Assembly: GCA_021399445.1 (NCBI GenBank)
Contig: JAJTUQ010000001.1
Coordinates: 7,564,001-7,628,000 of the forward strand
Length of the DNA: 64,000 nucleotides
Direction of reading: 5' to 3'
DNA from: Xylogone sp. PMI_703
Taxonomy: Eukaryota > Ascomycota > Leotiomycetes
The notes under the pieces are model-generated. The model made no database searches, had not been told where the DNA came from, and saw nothing but the letters and a program-made list of their open reading frames with translations. Made by a program: the position numbers and the translations under genes. Within the stretch, counting starts at the first letter, position 1. Every line of letters starts with the position of its first letter. Of this stretch, positions 1-12,800 are shown piece after piece.

Positions 1-708
1 ACAATGCACTGAGATGGAAAGGGACCGGTATTCTATCAAATGAATGCGAGCTTGATCTATAAAGCATGGGCGGTGCTGGGGATGCTAACTGGTGAAAGGG
101 ACGATTGTGGACTATACACCGGAGTGAACAAGAATTTATCCTTAAATACGCTAGCTATCAAACCAATATATTTCTGCGAAATTTTGGTGTTTGTTGATAA
201 ACCCAAAACAGCTGCTAGCATTGCAGTGTAATTGATTATTTCGCATACACCAGTACGAAGTATATTTTAAGTTTGTTTCCTGGAACCTGATGCAACATTA
301 ATACTCTGGTACAGCTCCGGGGCTTGTTTTTCCGTGTCTTGCGCGAAGCGCTGATGGGGCGGGTACGTATCTCAGGTTACCCCTGTTTAAGACGCTAACT
401 CAAAAGTACGTGGCTAAATTTCGCGGTTGCAAGGCGAAGAACAGCCAAATATTTCCCTCTTGGCTCCCTGGTCTTCCAGTGTCAAACAAGCATCTTAACA
501 GCACAACAAATTCACAACAGCAGAGCTTTTCCACCTACAGCATCGGATCTTTGATAGTATCAAGGCTGATGCTGATCTGGTTTTCAATCATTCGTATCCG
601 CTCGTTGTCAGTCTGTTAGGAGTACCCGCCAACACTAGCCCCCTTTCCGTTGAGCGCGATTTACATCTGTCCCACCGCTTTGAAGGAATATACTAGACAT
701 AGACAGTC
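1..708. other. intergenic, upstream of vrg4
   Basis: I find no coding potential here beyond short chance frames. The stretch holds the presumed promoter and leader of the GDP-mannose transporter that starts at 709. No RNA gene or repeat was recognised. Confidence 0.6.
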
Positions 709-2052
709 ATGGACAGCAAGAAGAATGAGGACTATCGCTCGGGGTCACCAGACTTGGAGATGCGCAAGTTTGGTGAACGTTCGCCATCTTATCGAGAATC
801 ATTTGGTCCAAGGTCGGTGAAATCAAGCGGCGGAGGGCTTCACATGTCGCAAATCACCAACAATCCGACGATCTCAATTCTTGCCTATTGCTTGTCGTCT
901 ATATCTATGACTGTGACGAACAAGTACTGTGTGTCAGGATCGAATTGGAATCTTAATTTCTTTTACCTCGCTGTTCAGGTAACTATCCTCTGTTGCTATC
1001 GCCGGATGTATCTATTGACACGCATCTAGTCCAGTGTCTGCATTGTCGCTATTATGATGTGTAAATCCTTGGGACTCATCACGAATATTGCACCATTCGA
1101 TAATAAGAAAGCCAAGACTTGTAAGCATTATTGGACTATCCATTAGTTTTAACAATTTGCTAACTTAACTAGGGTTTCCCATTTCTCTTCTTTTGGTTGG
1201 AATGATATACACCAGTACCAAAGCTCTTCAATTCCTTTCGGTTCCTGTCTATACTATCTTCAAAAACTTGACTATTATTGTTATTGCCTATGGAGAAGTT
1301 TTGTGGTTCGGCGGCAGCGTGACAGCCTCAGCGCTATTTTCTTTCGGTCTTATGGTTCTCAGCTCCGTTGTTGCTGCATGGGCCGATATTCAACATGCAC
1401 TTTATTCAAGTCCTGAGAGTCAAATGGGCGAGGCAGCCGAGGCTCTATCCACTCTGAATGCTGGTTATGCTTGGATGGGAATGAATGTGTTTTGCAGCGC
1501 TGCATACGTTCTTTCGATGAAGAAAGTTATCAAGAAAATGAATTTCAAGGACTGGGACAGTATGTTATATCTTTCTTTGCACAACTTTTCTGTGGTACTG
1601 ACTCTAAACCAGGCATGTTTTACAATAACCTTTTAACGATCCCCGTTCTGATTCTCTGTTCATTAATGTTTGAGGACTGGTCCTCGGACAATGTATCCAG
1701 GAATTTCCCAGTTGAGTCAAGGAATAGCCTCATCTTTGGCTTTATATATTCTGGCCTCGCAACGATCTTTATTTCATACTGTTCGGCATGGTGTATCCGT
1801 GTCACCTCATCCACCACATATTCCATGGTTGGGGCACTCAACAAGTTGCCAATCGCTCTCAGTGGTCTGGTCTTCTTTTCCGCCCCAGTCACGTTTGGTA
1901 GCGTATCTGCAATCATTATTGGATTCATCAGTGGTCTTGTTTATGCTTGGGCGGGAATAAGGAAATCACAGCAGAGCCAGATGTCCTTGCCAATCTCTCA
2001 ACCAACCATGAGTGCCAGCTCTATGAGTAACAGGGATGCGCAAAACTCTTAA
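709..2052 (+). CDS. vrg4: GDP-mannose transporter (Vrg4/GMT family)
   Basis: Golgi multipass nucleotide-sugar transporter that imports GDP-mannose for protein and lipid mannosylation. Four exons: 709-978, 1030-1120, 1173-1559, 1613-2052. All introns are GT-AG and the frame closes to 395 aa, the usual family size. The N-terminal ~45 residues are a hydrophilic cytosolic tail (RSGSPDLEM region). About ten hydrophobic segments follow. Two family signatures are present: [13 protein letters not shown] in the middle, and the GALNK motif near the C-terminus (about 1829-1843), which in Vrg4 proteins binds GDP-mannose. The hydrophilic C-tail is rich in Ser, Gln and Met. It is functionally linked to the neighbouring sur1 product, which makes mannosylated sphingolipid in the Golgi. 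Family assignment is firm; the start at 709 is the first ATG of the conserved frame. Confidence 0.95.
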
Positions 2053-2719
2053 GACAGCTAAAGGCACTCATAGTTGTTTCTATTCTCGAACTTCAATTAT
2101 CTCGTTATGAAGGTGATGGGACGCGTTTAAGTATCAGGATGGGTATGCACTTATACGTCACATATTAGACTGTGTCTGAGCGATGTAATGGATTTGTTGT
2201 GGAAGGTCGTTCTACTGTATTATATTTTGCAAATTTTGATTAACTAGAATGGTGGTAGGCATAGGGCATGGCTTTTAAGCATGGCTAAGTATGGCTTGTC
2301 CGTGTGATGATTGCGGAATTGGGGCGTTTGTAGGACTCTGAAAAATGAATATTGGCAATGAAGTGAATTTGTGTATGGTTTACGCAGAGTGTTCCAACTT
2401 AAAGCTGTAGTTAATTGTAGGAAGACATAAGACATTGGGAGAACAATGAGTAGCCCTGCGTTTCGAGACATAAAACACGTGCATCAAAGAGGCGTTCGGA
2501 GTAATGGGCAGAGGGAAAAGGCCTGGCAGCTTAGCTTCGGTTTCAGCGAATGACGTCGCCGGAAGCTTGGTCACCACCTTAACCTTCCGTAAGTTTTAGA
2601 AAGGCAATTGACAGATAGCCGTACGCGAAAAATATCTCACCTACGTCGAGAATTAATCTTCTGGAACCAGCTATCAGAAATGCACTGTGGCTCGGAGGAC
2701 AAGCTGGCAGCTCTGTAGC
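2053..2719. other. intergenic, vrg4 3' end and mmm1 leader
   Basis: Holds the vrg4 3' region and the mmm1 promoter and leader. No convincing gene apart from a 12-codon upstream ORF at 2680-2718, listed separately. Confidence 0.55.
2680..2718 (+). promoter_or_regulatory. upstream ORF of 12 codons ahead of mmm1
   Basis: ATG at 2680 opens a 12-codon frame that ends with TAG at 2716-2718. The stop is separated from the proposed mmm1 ATG (2720) by a single base. Such an arrangement could restrain translation or allow re-initiation. It depends on the mmm1 start being at 2720 and on the mRNA covering 2680. Confidence 0.4.
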
Positions 2720-4056
2720 ATGTCGACTCTTGAAGTGCCTGAAAAGGCTGTATCCTCGTAAGCCACCGCTATCTTCAATTATTTTTCTTTGCCCAGGTTA
2801 CAGGATGTATCAGCTCATATGTCCCTGACAGTCTCTCATTTACGCATGGCCTTCTACTAGGCCAACTATCTATCGTTCTCATCCTTGGTGCCTTCATCAA
2901 ATTTTTCATATTCGGTGACCCTCCGTCCCCAGATGTCACAGCCGCATTGCGAGCTACCGAAAGACGATCTCGAACTCTTGCACACAAACGCTCACTCCTT
3001 TCCTTGCGAAGTGCCTCTGCTCGACAGACACCTCATTTAAGCACAACTAGATCGAGTATTCTACGAACGCCGCCTCCATTGACGATTGGGACTATCCTAA
3101 GCAAGACTTACTATAACGTGGATAGCCACCAGCCCGAGAGTTTGGATTGGTTCAATGTGTTGATTGCACAGACTATAGCTCAACTTCGCAGCGATGCCCA
3201 GCACGACGATGCGATTTTAACCTCACTTACCAAAGCCCTGAATTCGAGTTCCAGGCCGGACTTTCTAGACGAAATAAAGGTTACAGAATTGAGTCTGGGG
3301 GAGGACTTTCCTATCTTCAGCAACTGTCGTGTTATTCCAGTCGATGAGGATGGATTGACATTAAATACTGGTCGTGGAGGGGATGGAGGAGCAGGACGTG
3401 AACATGGACGATTGCAGGCACGGATGGATGTTGACCTCAGCGACTTCATTACACTGGGATTGGAGACCAAGCTGCAACTAAACTATCCCAGACCGCTGGT
3501 CGCGGTTCTTCCGGTAGCATTGGCCGTTTCAGTGGTGAGATTCAGCGGCACGCTATCCATTTCATTTATCCCAGGCAGCGCAATTAATTCCACGCCGACC
3601 TGTCTCGCCTTCAGCTTCTTAGATGATTACCGACTCGATCTCTCGATCCGCAGCCTTGTGGGCAGTCGATCACGGTTGCAGGATGTACCTAAAATTGCAC
3701 AATTGGTCGAAGCACGGCTACACACGTGGTTTGATGAACGATGTGTGGAACCACGCTTTCAGCAGATCGAATTGCCCAGTCTCTGGCCACGAAAGAAGAA
3801 CACGCGGGGAGGGGGAGGTAGTGATATTCACGGCAACGCAGGATCAGAGCCTCCCAGCATTGGTCGATCACAAGGCAAAGATATACAGCGGGATCTGAGG
3901 GACGAGGCGCGACGCGAGGTCGAGGCCGAAGCGAGGGTTCGCTCTGGTCTTGATCTTGATAGCACCGAGGCGGAAGGACTACACTGGAGGCGCCGGCCCC
4001 GCGAAGATGTCAATTATGAGATGCCTGGAAGCATGCCCGGACTGCCCATGACCTGA
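2720..4056 (+). CDS. mmm1: Mmm1, ER-anchored subunit of the ERMES complex
   Basis: ERMES tethers the ER to mitochondria and moves phospholipids between them through SMP domains; Mmm1 is the ER membrane subunit. Proposed exons are 2720-2757 and 2814-4056, giving 426 aa. Visible are the conserved entry YVPDSLSFTHGLLLGQ, a single membrane helix (about LSIVLILGAFIKFFIFG), a basic linker, and an SMP domain beginning near ESLDWFNVLIAQTIAQ. The Mmm1-type end of the domain, ARLHTWFDERCVEPRFQ, is followed by a charged, low-complexity C-tail. The tiny first exon rests on a GTAAGC donor at 2758 and an AG at 2812-2813 that restores frame; other starts are possible. The body of the gene (2815-4056) is firm. 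A Gly-rich insert lies within the SMP domain (about 3370-3400). Confidence 0.88.
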
Positions 4057-5872
4057 CCGCGACGGTTGATGCTGACGATGCTGACGATACGAACATGATC
4101 CGGCAGTCCGAGCCTGAGAGTTAATTGGGGGAAGCAGAGCTTTTTTGAGCGCAAATGCCTTCGTGCAGAAGGGTTATTCCGAAATGAGAGTGCTGGCACG
4201 CGCAGATGGCACATCCCTTGACAGCTATCACAGACCGAGATCTGGTGTTTCACTGGTGCCTGGTCGGAGATCTCGGTACGAACTACTGGCAAAATAATAC
4301 CGCAACGGGCTGCAGTTGCAGAGTGAATACCGTACGTCCGTAACAGCGCCAGCGTATTCGGTATTAATACGTGATTAGATACGATATTGTGTACGATACG
4401 GTGCGTGGTGGGGGCAGTTTGGAAGTTTGCGAGGGGTAGGGAAGGGATGGGTGCTTCCAAAGCTGCGTGCGGCTGCTGCCAAGTTATGTGAGGGACTTTT
4501 CCTACTGTAACAGGTTTCATAAAAGGGTTTAAGGACTTTAGAGTGATGATGAAACGTCGGCCTAAGTTTAGAATGGGCGGTGTGGATCGTGCCTCGAGCC
4601 ACAGGACTTGTATCATACAGTCTTACTGTAGATGACCGCTGCTTGGAGTGTACGATATGACAGCTCTCTGTAAGTATTACTGTAAGAAAGTTATTACTCC
4701 GCCCAAATAGGAAACCAAGACGTATTTTTACGCATATTTCAAAGAGCGAGGAGCGAGGTGCATGCGTCGTTGTGTCAATGTGCGCCATTTCTGTGCAGCC
4801 CTAAGCCGGATGCAGGCTGGTGGACAGCAGCACAACGGGGCGGGATTGGCTGGAGGGCCGCGGCTTCTACAGTTAGCACTTGAGCATAACTTGCACAGCC
4901 CAGGCCGAGCCAGGCTTGGGAGTCGGGACGTGGTACCTTACGACCTTTGACGCGTCGTGCTTGGCCTCGGCGCCGTCATTCGCTCATTCGCCACTGCAGA
5001 CCCCTTTTTGTGATTGGGGCAAAATGTCCTTCACTGGCAGTATTACACTGTGCTGTGCTGTATGGAGTACTGTGTATGTCAATGGATGCAGCGAGCGTCA
5101 GTCAGCGCAGCCACCAGATTTTCGATGAAAGAGTAAGGGAGGCTGGCGGTTGGGATATGCGCGCTGCAGTCAGTATTATCCCAGCGAGCCCAGGAGGACG
5201 GGGCAGCTTTTATCCCATGCTGCCTCGAGGGAACGGGGATCGGAGCAGTTCAGATCTCCAGCCGCAGCTGCTGTGGTAACCCTTCCAAGGCCGATAGTGC
5301 GGTAAGTTATCCCGCACCATACGCTGGATGCGCATCGGCTTTCCAAAGTCTCCGCACGCCGGACCTGCGATTGCCCTAGCGGCATGTCACTGCTCCCAAA
5401 TCCAGCACCACCTAGCCCCAGGCCAAGGCCCAGAAAAGGCTTTCCCCCCTTCTCTTCCCTCATAACCATCTTCTTGTTCGCCTCTTATCTTGCTGCCATG
5501 CATCACTAGGGCCGTCCTTTCTCTCTCTCTCATATTCTTGTTTCTCTCACTCTCTTCCAATAATTTTTGAAAAGGAAGAAACTCAAAACGAGAACTAATA
5601 CAACCTACACTCCCTTTATCCATCTATCTGTAGTTATTTGCACGCCTCATGAGCATGGCCAGGTCGCTCTTGTGCCTTTCTTGAACAATAACCTTACCTC
5701 GTCTTCCCAAATAGGGGATAATCGGCTTGACCAACCCCCCTTGGCGTCTAATTTACCATTTTATCCACTCCCTCGCGCATCTACACAACTCACGCTCTCT
5801 CTCGTTCCTCTCGTTTTTCACACGCCAAAGCTTTTTTACTCCTTCTCTCGCATAGACTTTCCTCCCCTCACT
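4057..5872. other. long intergenic region, sur1 promoter and CT-rich leader
   Basis: About 1.8 kb without a supportable gene. The segment around 4750-5420 looks richer in G and C than its surroundings. From about 5440 to 5872 the + strand is strongly pyrimidine-rich (CTCTCTCT, TTCTC runs), as is common in leaders of well-expressed fungal genes. Open frames here have no recognisable protein character. Confidence 0.55.
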
Positions 5873-6943
5873 ATGCGTCGCGCAACGGCCGCCTTCATCG
5901 TTATCAACCTCTTCATCATCGGCCTTCTCATCAATGCCTGCAGCACCCTGATCTCGCTGCTCTTCGAGGATGGCGCCGCCGATGCCATCAGCCGCGCCGA
6001 GATTCCTGCGCCAGGCTCCGAGCTCATAGATAACAAGACCTTTGTGATCCCCAAGATCATCCACCAGACCTACATCAACACCTCCATTCCCGAGCAGTGG
6101 AAGGCTGGGCAGCAGGCTTGTCTAGATCTCCACCAGGACTACGAGTACAAGGTATGCAGCTCTCTCTCTCAGTTCAATTGGGCAGGCGAGCCGCGCATCA
6201 CTTGGATATAAGCTAACCATACACACCGTCAACAGTTATGGACAGACAAGGCCTCACGAGACTTCATTGCCGCTGAATATCCCTGGTTCCTGGACACCTT
6301 TGACAACTACCCTTTCCCAATCGAGCGAGCTGATGCCATCCGTTACTTTGTTCTTGCCCACTATGGTGGAATATACATTGACCTCGACGATGGCTGCAAC
6401 CGACGACTGGACCCGTTGCTCAGCTATCCAGCCTGGCTGCGACGCACTCTGCCCACGGGAATCAGCAATGATGCCATGGGTGCAGTTCCCCAGCATCCTT
6501 TCTTCCTGCGTGTCATTGACTCGCTGCAATCCTACAATCGAAACTGGGGCATGCCTTACATCACGATCATGTACAGCACCGGCCCGCTCTTCTTGTCCGT
6601 TATTTGGAAGCAATATATGGGTGAAGAGCGCCCCTTGTCGGAACACGTCCGTATCTTGATGCCCGATGAGTATCATAACCATCCATGGAGCTTCTTCAAC
6701 ATCTCGAAGGGAAGTAGCTGGCATGGAAAGGACGCGCAGACCATCTTCTGGATGGGGAAGCACTGGCTCCTTCTCACCGTTTCGGGCTTCTTGGTGGCTG
6801 GTGTTGTAGGAGGTACCTCATGGTGGTTGTGGACCAGGGTCTTCAACAAGAAGAAGAGAACCTCGGCTGGCCGCAAGAGGTTCAGCCTGTGGAGGAAGAT
6901 TGCCGGCAAGGAGAGATACGAATTACTGGATCGAATCGCATAA
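5873..6943 (+). CDS. sur1: mannosyl phosphorylinositol ceramide synthase (Sur1/Csh1-like, GT32)
   Basis: Golgi glycosyltransferase that adds mannose from GDP-mannose to inositol phosphorylceramide, making MIPC. Exons 5873-6151 and 6236-6943; 328 aa. An N-terminal membrane anchor (about residues 8-30) is followed by the GT32 domain. That domain starts at IPKIIHQTYINTSIP, continues through RADAIRYFVLAHYGGIYID, and carries the DXD-type metal/nucleotide motif in YIDLDDGC. A second hydrophobic segment (HWLLLTVSGFLVAGVVGG) precedes a basic cytosolic tail. The two-membrane-segment plan fits Sur1/Csh1. The frame stays open upstream of 5873, but this ATG immediately precedes the anchor. The donor substrate is supplied by the transporter encoded at 709-2052. 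Confidence 0.92.
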
Positions 6944-7780
6944 CGGCCATGCCGACGCGCAGCAGATACCTTTGAAGGAGTCAGGAGCAAAAAAAGCAAA
7001 AATTCTTCGATTGAGATACCATCTTGGCTAGTGCAGCATTATGAGATTGGTCGTCTTAACACAGCAAACCATGTTCTTTATTATTGCATTTGTCGGTGTT
7101 GGAACATCATTCTTCATCTGCTTTGTATGTGTATGTGTATGGTGTGTTCAGGAGTCTGGGCGGATTGATAGAAAAAGACATTTGCTTAGGGAGGGAGGAG
7201 GGGAAAATTATTATTTTTTTGCGGCAAAGCATATGTCCATAGATACTTTTTGTAATGATCAATCAATCTGCAAGGGATTAGCTAATCCTTGCAGTACTTC
7301 AAGGAATGAAAAAGAGCTTGATAAACTCTCAATTTTGGATTCGTTCAAGTTGTGTATGTTCCAACCTACATCAAGATACTGTGTCAGTACGTCCTGATGG
7401 TTCAACTTTCTGCTCAAGGAGGATTGAATTTCGAGAAGTAATTTCTCATAACACATCACAGCAGAAGTGAAAGAGCCAAAGCAGATGTTAAATGTAAAAC
7501 TTTTTTTCCCTTTATATTGACAAATCCAATAAAACTCCGGTTTACCTATCCTGTACATACATACACAAATTGTGTGAAGAAAGAGATAAAAGAATCTGAG
7601 AAGGAAGAAAGAAAGGAACGCCCATCCTAACAAAAAACATATGCAGCATTTTTTGGATTCCTCCCTTAGATGGAAAGCTCGGCGGGGTCGAGCAAAACTC
7701 TGGCAGAATTGATTTTCCTAGAGCAAAAAACTTCCTTCTTTCTTCTTTGTTGGTAGAAAAACATTGGCTCGCATGTCAAA
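6944..7780. other. convergent 3' region between sur1 and cbf5
   Basis: Two genes end facing each other here. No gene was recognised. The notable element is an inverted repeat at 7268-7294, listed separately. A TGTGTATG-type simple repeat lies at about 7120-7142. Confidence 0.55.
7268..7294. repeat. 13-bp inverted repeat with one bulged base
   Basis: CTGCAAGG-G-ATTAG is followed directly by CTAATCCTTGCAG. The arms pair over 13 bp with one extra G in the left arm and almost no loop, so the site is a near-palindrome. It lies in the shared 3' region of the convergent sur1 and cbf5 genes. Confidence 0.7.
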
Positions 7781-9387
7781 TTATTCGCTGTCTTCGCTTT
7801 CTTCTGCTTTCTTGCCTTCCTTCTTCGCCTTCTCTTTTTTCTCCTTCTTCTCCTTCTTCTTTCTCTTTCGCTCGGCTTTCTCCTCTGCTGTCTCGCCCTC
7901 GTGTCTCTTACGCTTCTTGGCCGCGTCGTCACCGTTGCTCATCATCGATACGTCTGGATCAACGCTAGAAGCTGGTGCTGTGGCTGGTGTGGAGTCGGCA
8001 ACGGGAGCAGGGGCTGGGGCTGAGCCATCCAATGGCGCATTGTAGTCCTTGTATTCAGCATTCCACTTGGCTGGGGTGGCCTCGTTTGGCCGGCCGTATT
8101 TGTCGAGTTTACCATCGGCCTTCATCTTCTTCTTTTCAAGGGCAACTGGTCCAAGTCCCCATCTTCTTGGGTAGAGATCGCGCTCCATGATGCAACGCTT
8201 GACCTTCGCCACTACACCGTGATCGCAGGTTGAAAGCTCCACAGTCGACATCTGAGCAATACCTAGAGCAATAGCCTCTCCCTTTGTAGTCATGAGGACA
8301 ACTTCTTCATGGACCTCAATTCCCTCCTCTGTAACGTAAAGTTAGCTCTGCTAGTCTGAAGTGTAGGTCTGACTTACCATATCTGAGTAATCCAGGGATC
8401 ATCAACTTTGCGCCATAGCACACTGCGTTGACAGCGCTATCCTTGACAACAATTCTCTTGTAAGTAGTGAGTAACGATTCCAAGGGCGAGATAACCGTGC
8501 GGAGGTAAGACTCATCGCGCGTATTATCCAACATCCATTGTGCATCCAACACATCGTGTAGAGTGACCATGTTATCCTGTTCAGCCATAGCACCACTTCT
8601 CACACGTCTAAGTTCCTGCATGTGAGCTCCCACCCCTAACAGCAGTCCCAGATGCACACATAGCGTTCGAATATAAGTTCCAGCTTCGCAGCTGACCCAG
8701 AAGACACCCAAGTGTCTGTCATTATCGAACTCATAAAGCTTGCTCTCATGGATTGTTCGAATACGGAGCTGTCGCTTAACGGCCGAGATCAAAGGCGGAC
8801 GTTGGAAGAGAGCACCAGTAAGAGTTTCCAAAGCTCGAGCAAACTGAGCCTCTCCACCTGGGAGCTTGTCGTGGAGTCGGATGACACAGACGTACTCTTT
8901 TCCAGCACCTTGCTGTGATTTTACCAGTCTTGTCGCGCGGTCAATGCAGACAATCAAGCATCCTGTAACCTTAGGATCTAAAGTACCGCTGTGACCGGTC
9001 TTCTCAACTCTGGCTCCAATGTTAGCAAATCAGCAATTGCCAGCCAAGGGGTTCAACTCTACCTTAGGATACGCTTGACCCATGCGACAACTTCGTGACT
9101 AGAGGGATTGGAAGGCTTGTCCAAGTTTATAACTCCAGAGCTAACGTAGGATTTGAGATCGCGCTTGAGCGGGGTGCAACCACTAGGAATAGGAGTGAAA
9201 TGGCCAGTTCGGACCAGTACTATATGCTCAGTTAGACCTAAGTAGATAGATGTAATTAGAACCTTCCTCTCTTACATTTGTTGTAGTTCTTCAGAAGCAG
9301 TGGCCATGAGCTCGTGTCGATGGCTGGGGTTATAGCTTCAGGCTTGATGCTATAATCAACATCTTTGTCGGCTACAACCACTGCCAT
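7781..9387 (-). CDS. cbf5: Cbf5/dyskerin, H/ACA snoRNP pseudouridine synthase
   Basis: Catalytic subunit of H/ACA snoRNPs, converting uridines to pseudouridine in rRNA and snRNA in the nucleolus. Exons on the minus strand: 9387-9276, 9219-9063, 9009-8378, 8328-7781; 482 aa, the usual size. Visible are the N-terminal DKC-like segment ([22 protein letters not shown]) and the TruB-type catalytic motif [12 protein letters not shown] with the catalytic Asp at about residue 101. A PUA domain (about [18 protein letters not shown] to [15 protein letters not shown]) and a Lys/Glu-rich nucleolar tail (encoded about 7785-7900) follow. All phases close. It lies near ltv1 and lsg1, two other ribosome assembly genes, but is transcribed from its own promoter. 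Confidence 0.96.
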
Positions 9388-9840
9388 TTTGGAAACGGGC
9401 AATTGACGTGGGGACCGGTTTCCTTCTTAGCTACTGCTTTCGTAGTTGAGCTGTAGAGATATTTTTCTCTCTATGTCCTTGGGCAAATTATTCTAGCCTC
9501 TTGAAATTTTACCGATAATTTGTGGAGATAGACGAGCTAAGAAACATCTGGCCTAGTCTGCACATCACGTGATAAACCAACTACCTTATCAGTGATCCGA
9601 GAGAGTTGGGTACGAATTACAATCTGTTACAGTAATACTAGGTAGGATGCTATGAAACTGAGGAATCCTTTGGTTAGCCTTTTCCCATCAGGCGGCATCT
9701 TAGCCATTTATATAATCCAATACATGGAAGCATAAATCTTAGTATACAAAGACATCCAAACGCCATCATTGCCTGTAGAACCTCCTGAACTTAAACAAGT
9801 TATAGCCATCCAAAACGCCGAACATATGCCGCTTTGTACA
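9388..9840. other. intergenic, cbf5 promoter and sac3 3' end
   Basis: Promoter of cbf5 (reading left) and 3' region of sac3. A TTGAAATTTT stretch at 9501-9510 resembles the RRPE box (TGAAAAWTTT) known from ribosome-biogenesis promoters, but one short match is weak evidence. No gene seen. Confidence 0.45.
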
Positions 9841-12800
9841 TCATGATCTACTTGTGCTTCGTGTCTCGCGCTCAATTTCCGTCCTATACCATCTTGCGCC
9901 TTCATCCATCTGTTCTCTTATCCTTTTAGCCTTTGCAAAGAGCTCTTCCTCGTCGGCATCTGCAAAACTCCTTTTATAATTAAGGTCTTTAGGCTCCACG
10001 ACCTCCGCGAAATGGGCTTTGGCATTTTCCTTAAGCTTCTGCATTTCTGCGCCCCTTTCAAGATCTATCCATAGACGCCCTATCTCAGGTGTTCTGGAAG
10101 TAATACTGTCGGTTGCGGCCTGCTGCTCCCTTTCACTAGGTGATTCTGAGAATCTCAGATTATCAAATGAGCGCTGCTTTGGAAGGATTTCCCTTGCAAC
10201 TGATGTAGCAAGAGGCGTACCATCGGGCAAAGTCGTTATCCCGCGGGCTTTTAGGCGAAAATAATTAGTTTGCACGCCACTGATCTGTCGTCGGTTCTCG
10301 TCACTCCAGGTATAATTTGGGAGAAGATGTATCCTCGAACCACCAGTTAGGTAGGAGGGATCTGAAAGTAGAGAACGTCGCATGGCATTATTAGACTTCA
10401 CACGCTTATGGCTTCGTCCTGGAGAATCTGGACTTGATGTTGAGCTTGGCGTGTTTTGCATGTTCTGGACCACCTTTCGCTTCCCATTATCCGCGACAAT
10501 GTGGGCATCATTTCCTGCATATGGGGGGCTATATGAGGACCCATATATGCTACTTCCATTCTCTATTGCATCTCTCTGAGAGTTTCTCGCTGATTGTCTG
10601 AAACCTTCCACTAGGTTATTTGACTCCGCCGCTTTTGACGCTTTTAGACTCTCCGCCATCTCCCGTCGAGCTTGTCGAGCCTCTCGACCTTTACGTCGGA
10701 GCCATCTGTGGTGTGCATTTTCCCGCCATAGATGGCCATATTTGGTTGCGAGGGACCGATATCTAAATAGATCAGCTTCTTTGCGAGCCTGGCGTTCGGC
10801 TTTCTTGGCCCGTTTCCTTTCTACTTGCTCAACGAAAGCTAAATATGTTTCCTCTAGAATATCTTTGATCATGTATGACGTGAATTGATCAATAAGGCCA
10901 TCATCACCAAGTGCCACCCAGTTGGAGAATGAGCGCATTCCAGAGCTTAGGTCCACCTGATCCAGTTCTGTGCCTATTAACGAGTTGGACTTTTGTTCAG
11001 GAACAGCCTCTGGAGTATCTGTCTGTTTTTTATCGAATAGACCAGTTTCAGGTGATCCTGATACTGTAGTCGGCGAGGGTTTCCCCGATAGCGACGCAAA
11101 AGGCGAGACTTGAGGTATTGCTTCATTTTGGAGACTCCCAAGGAGATTAGGTATACCAGGTGGTTCTAATTTATTACTCTTGATTGAGGGAAATTGAAAT
11201 ACCTTGGTAGATTGTCCTTGCTGTGCATCTGATGTTTTCGAGCTTTCGCTGTTGAAAGAACCACTCAGTGGGAAACCACCAGCGACTCCCTTTGATGATT
11301 GACTAGGAAGCGGAACAGCACTAGGTAGCTCTCTTGCCGACTCCTCGGTTCTAACTTGCTCAGAAGTAATAGGTTGCAGGGTACTCGGTAGCGGTTGGGA
11401 TAATACAGTACTGCTCACAGGGAAATGAGACTCTAGACCGGCCTCTGGGACACTAGGCTGCGTTACGGTTGTAGCTGGCTTGCCAAATAATTCATCGAAG
11501 GATTTCGGTGCCGGGTTCCAGTTGAACAATGGTTTTGGCGTTGACTCAATCTGCTGAGCTGAAGTCTGTTCATTTTCATTTTTAGTGCCCAATAGGCTCT
11601 CGTCGACATCTGAAGAGGCATTTCGATCGTGTTCAATCCTTGAGGAAGAGCCTATCTCTTCCTTTGAAACAGCTAGCTCGGGGGCATCAACAGCCTGATA
11701 ATTATCCACTACAAATGGACTTTCAGGAACGTGAGCATCTTCTACACTGAGTGGTGTCGTATCATATAAGGTTGCATCAATAACCTCAGGAAGTGAATGG
11801 TTACCGCGCTTCTTCTCAACAAGGCAGTATGAATGTGGCTGCTTCAGTGGTGGAAATGGGTCTACCATTTGATCGTCAGAGTCCAGAGACAGATATTGCT
11901 CTCCATCGATATCATCAAACTGTAAGCCGTAGGCCTCGCCGAAGGCAATGATTTCTGACTCGTTGTCGAAGTGCAAATAAGCGTTGAGCCTTCTCAGAGT
12001 CCAATCCTTTGTCTGGTCTCTTTGCTTCCGGTAGGCAACAAGTATGGTCTTTAAGACGGATTTTCGAACGCTGTTGAAGTAGACTTCCGCAAAGCAAGCC
12101 ATAGTATAAGAGACTTTCGGGTTCTGGACGATGGAAAAAAACCGAGAATAGGCATTCAAAGCCACATCCGTTGCGGAGTGCGGTTTCAACGGACCTCGAG
12201 TGTCCCAGGTATTTTGGAGTGTTTCAACAAGACTCACTGCTATCTTGATTTCTTCAGATCCCCCCCAAAATCTCCATCCCCAGTCTTGCACTGTCTCCAG
12301 AATCCCCGAATTATGACTGTTGAATAAGACATAGTATGCTCTAAACTCAGATTCATTTTCACAAGATATACCCTGGGCCTGACAATCTTCATATGCGTGG
12401 ATAAGAGACAATAAAGCTTTTCCTAGTTGCTCAACTTCCTGTTGCTCGGAAAAGTCTTCAGCTACTATACCATCTTTCGACATATGATGCAAAGCTATGA
12501 CATGGAACCGAGTTATCCTTTCCAAACAGTAAACTTGGTCATGGAGTTCGGCCGGGCTCATTGATGACTGAAACACAAAATCTCGTCTTATTGCTCTCGT
12601 GCGATCCCATAAGAAACCATGGACGGAGGGTAATTCAGTCTCATCCCCTAAAACAGTATGGATAAGATAATCAAGTGTTCTTTTCAGCGCAGCTGGTGAC
12701 CTTACGTCCATTGGTAGTGGTGCATCCTGTCCAGCTGCTGATCTTGCTAATGCTTTCACCATTTTTGCTGGGGAGGGCCACAGTGAACCGTCCGGTGCTC

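Noticed and set aside
4014..4616. 200-residue minus-strand open frame
   Set aside because: It overlaps the mmm1 3' end, has no recognisable motif, and its composition looks like antisense or intergenic sequence.
5567..5872. N-terminal extension of sur1 upstream of 5873
   Set aside because: The frame is open, but the sequence is the CT-rich leader translated. The ATG at 5873 directly precedes the membrane anchor, as in the family.
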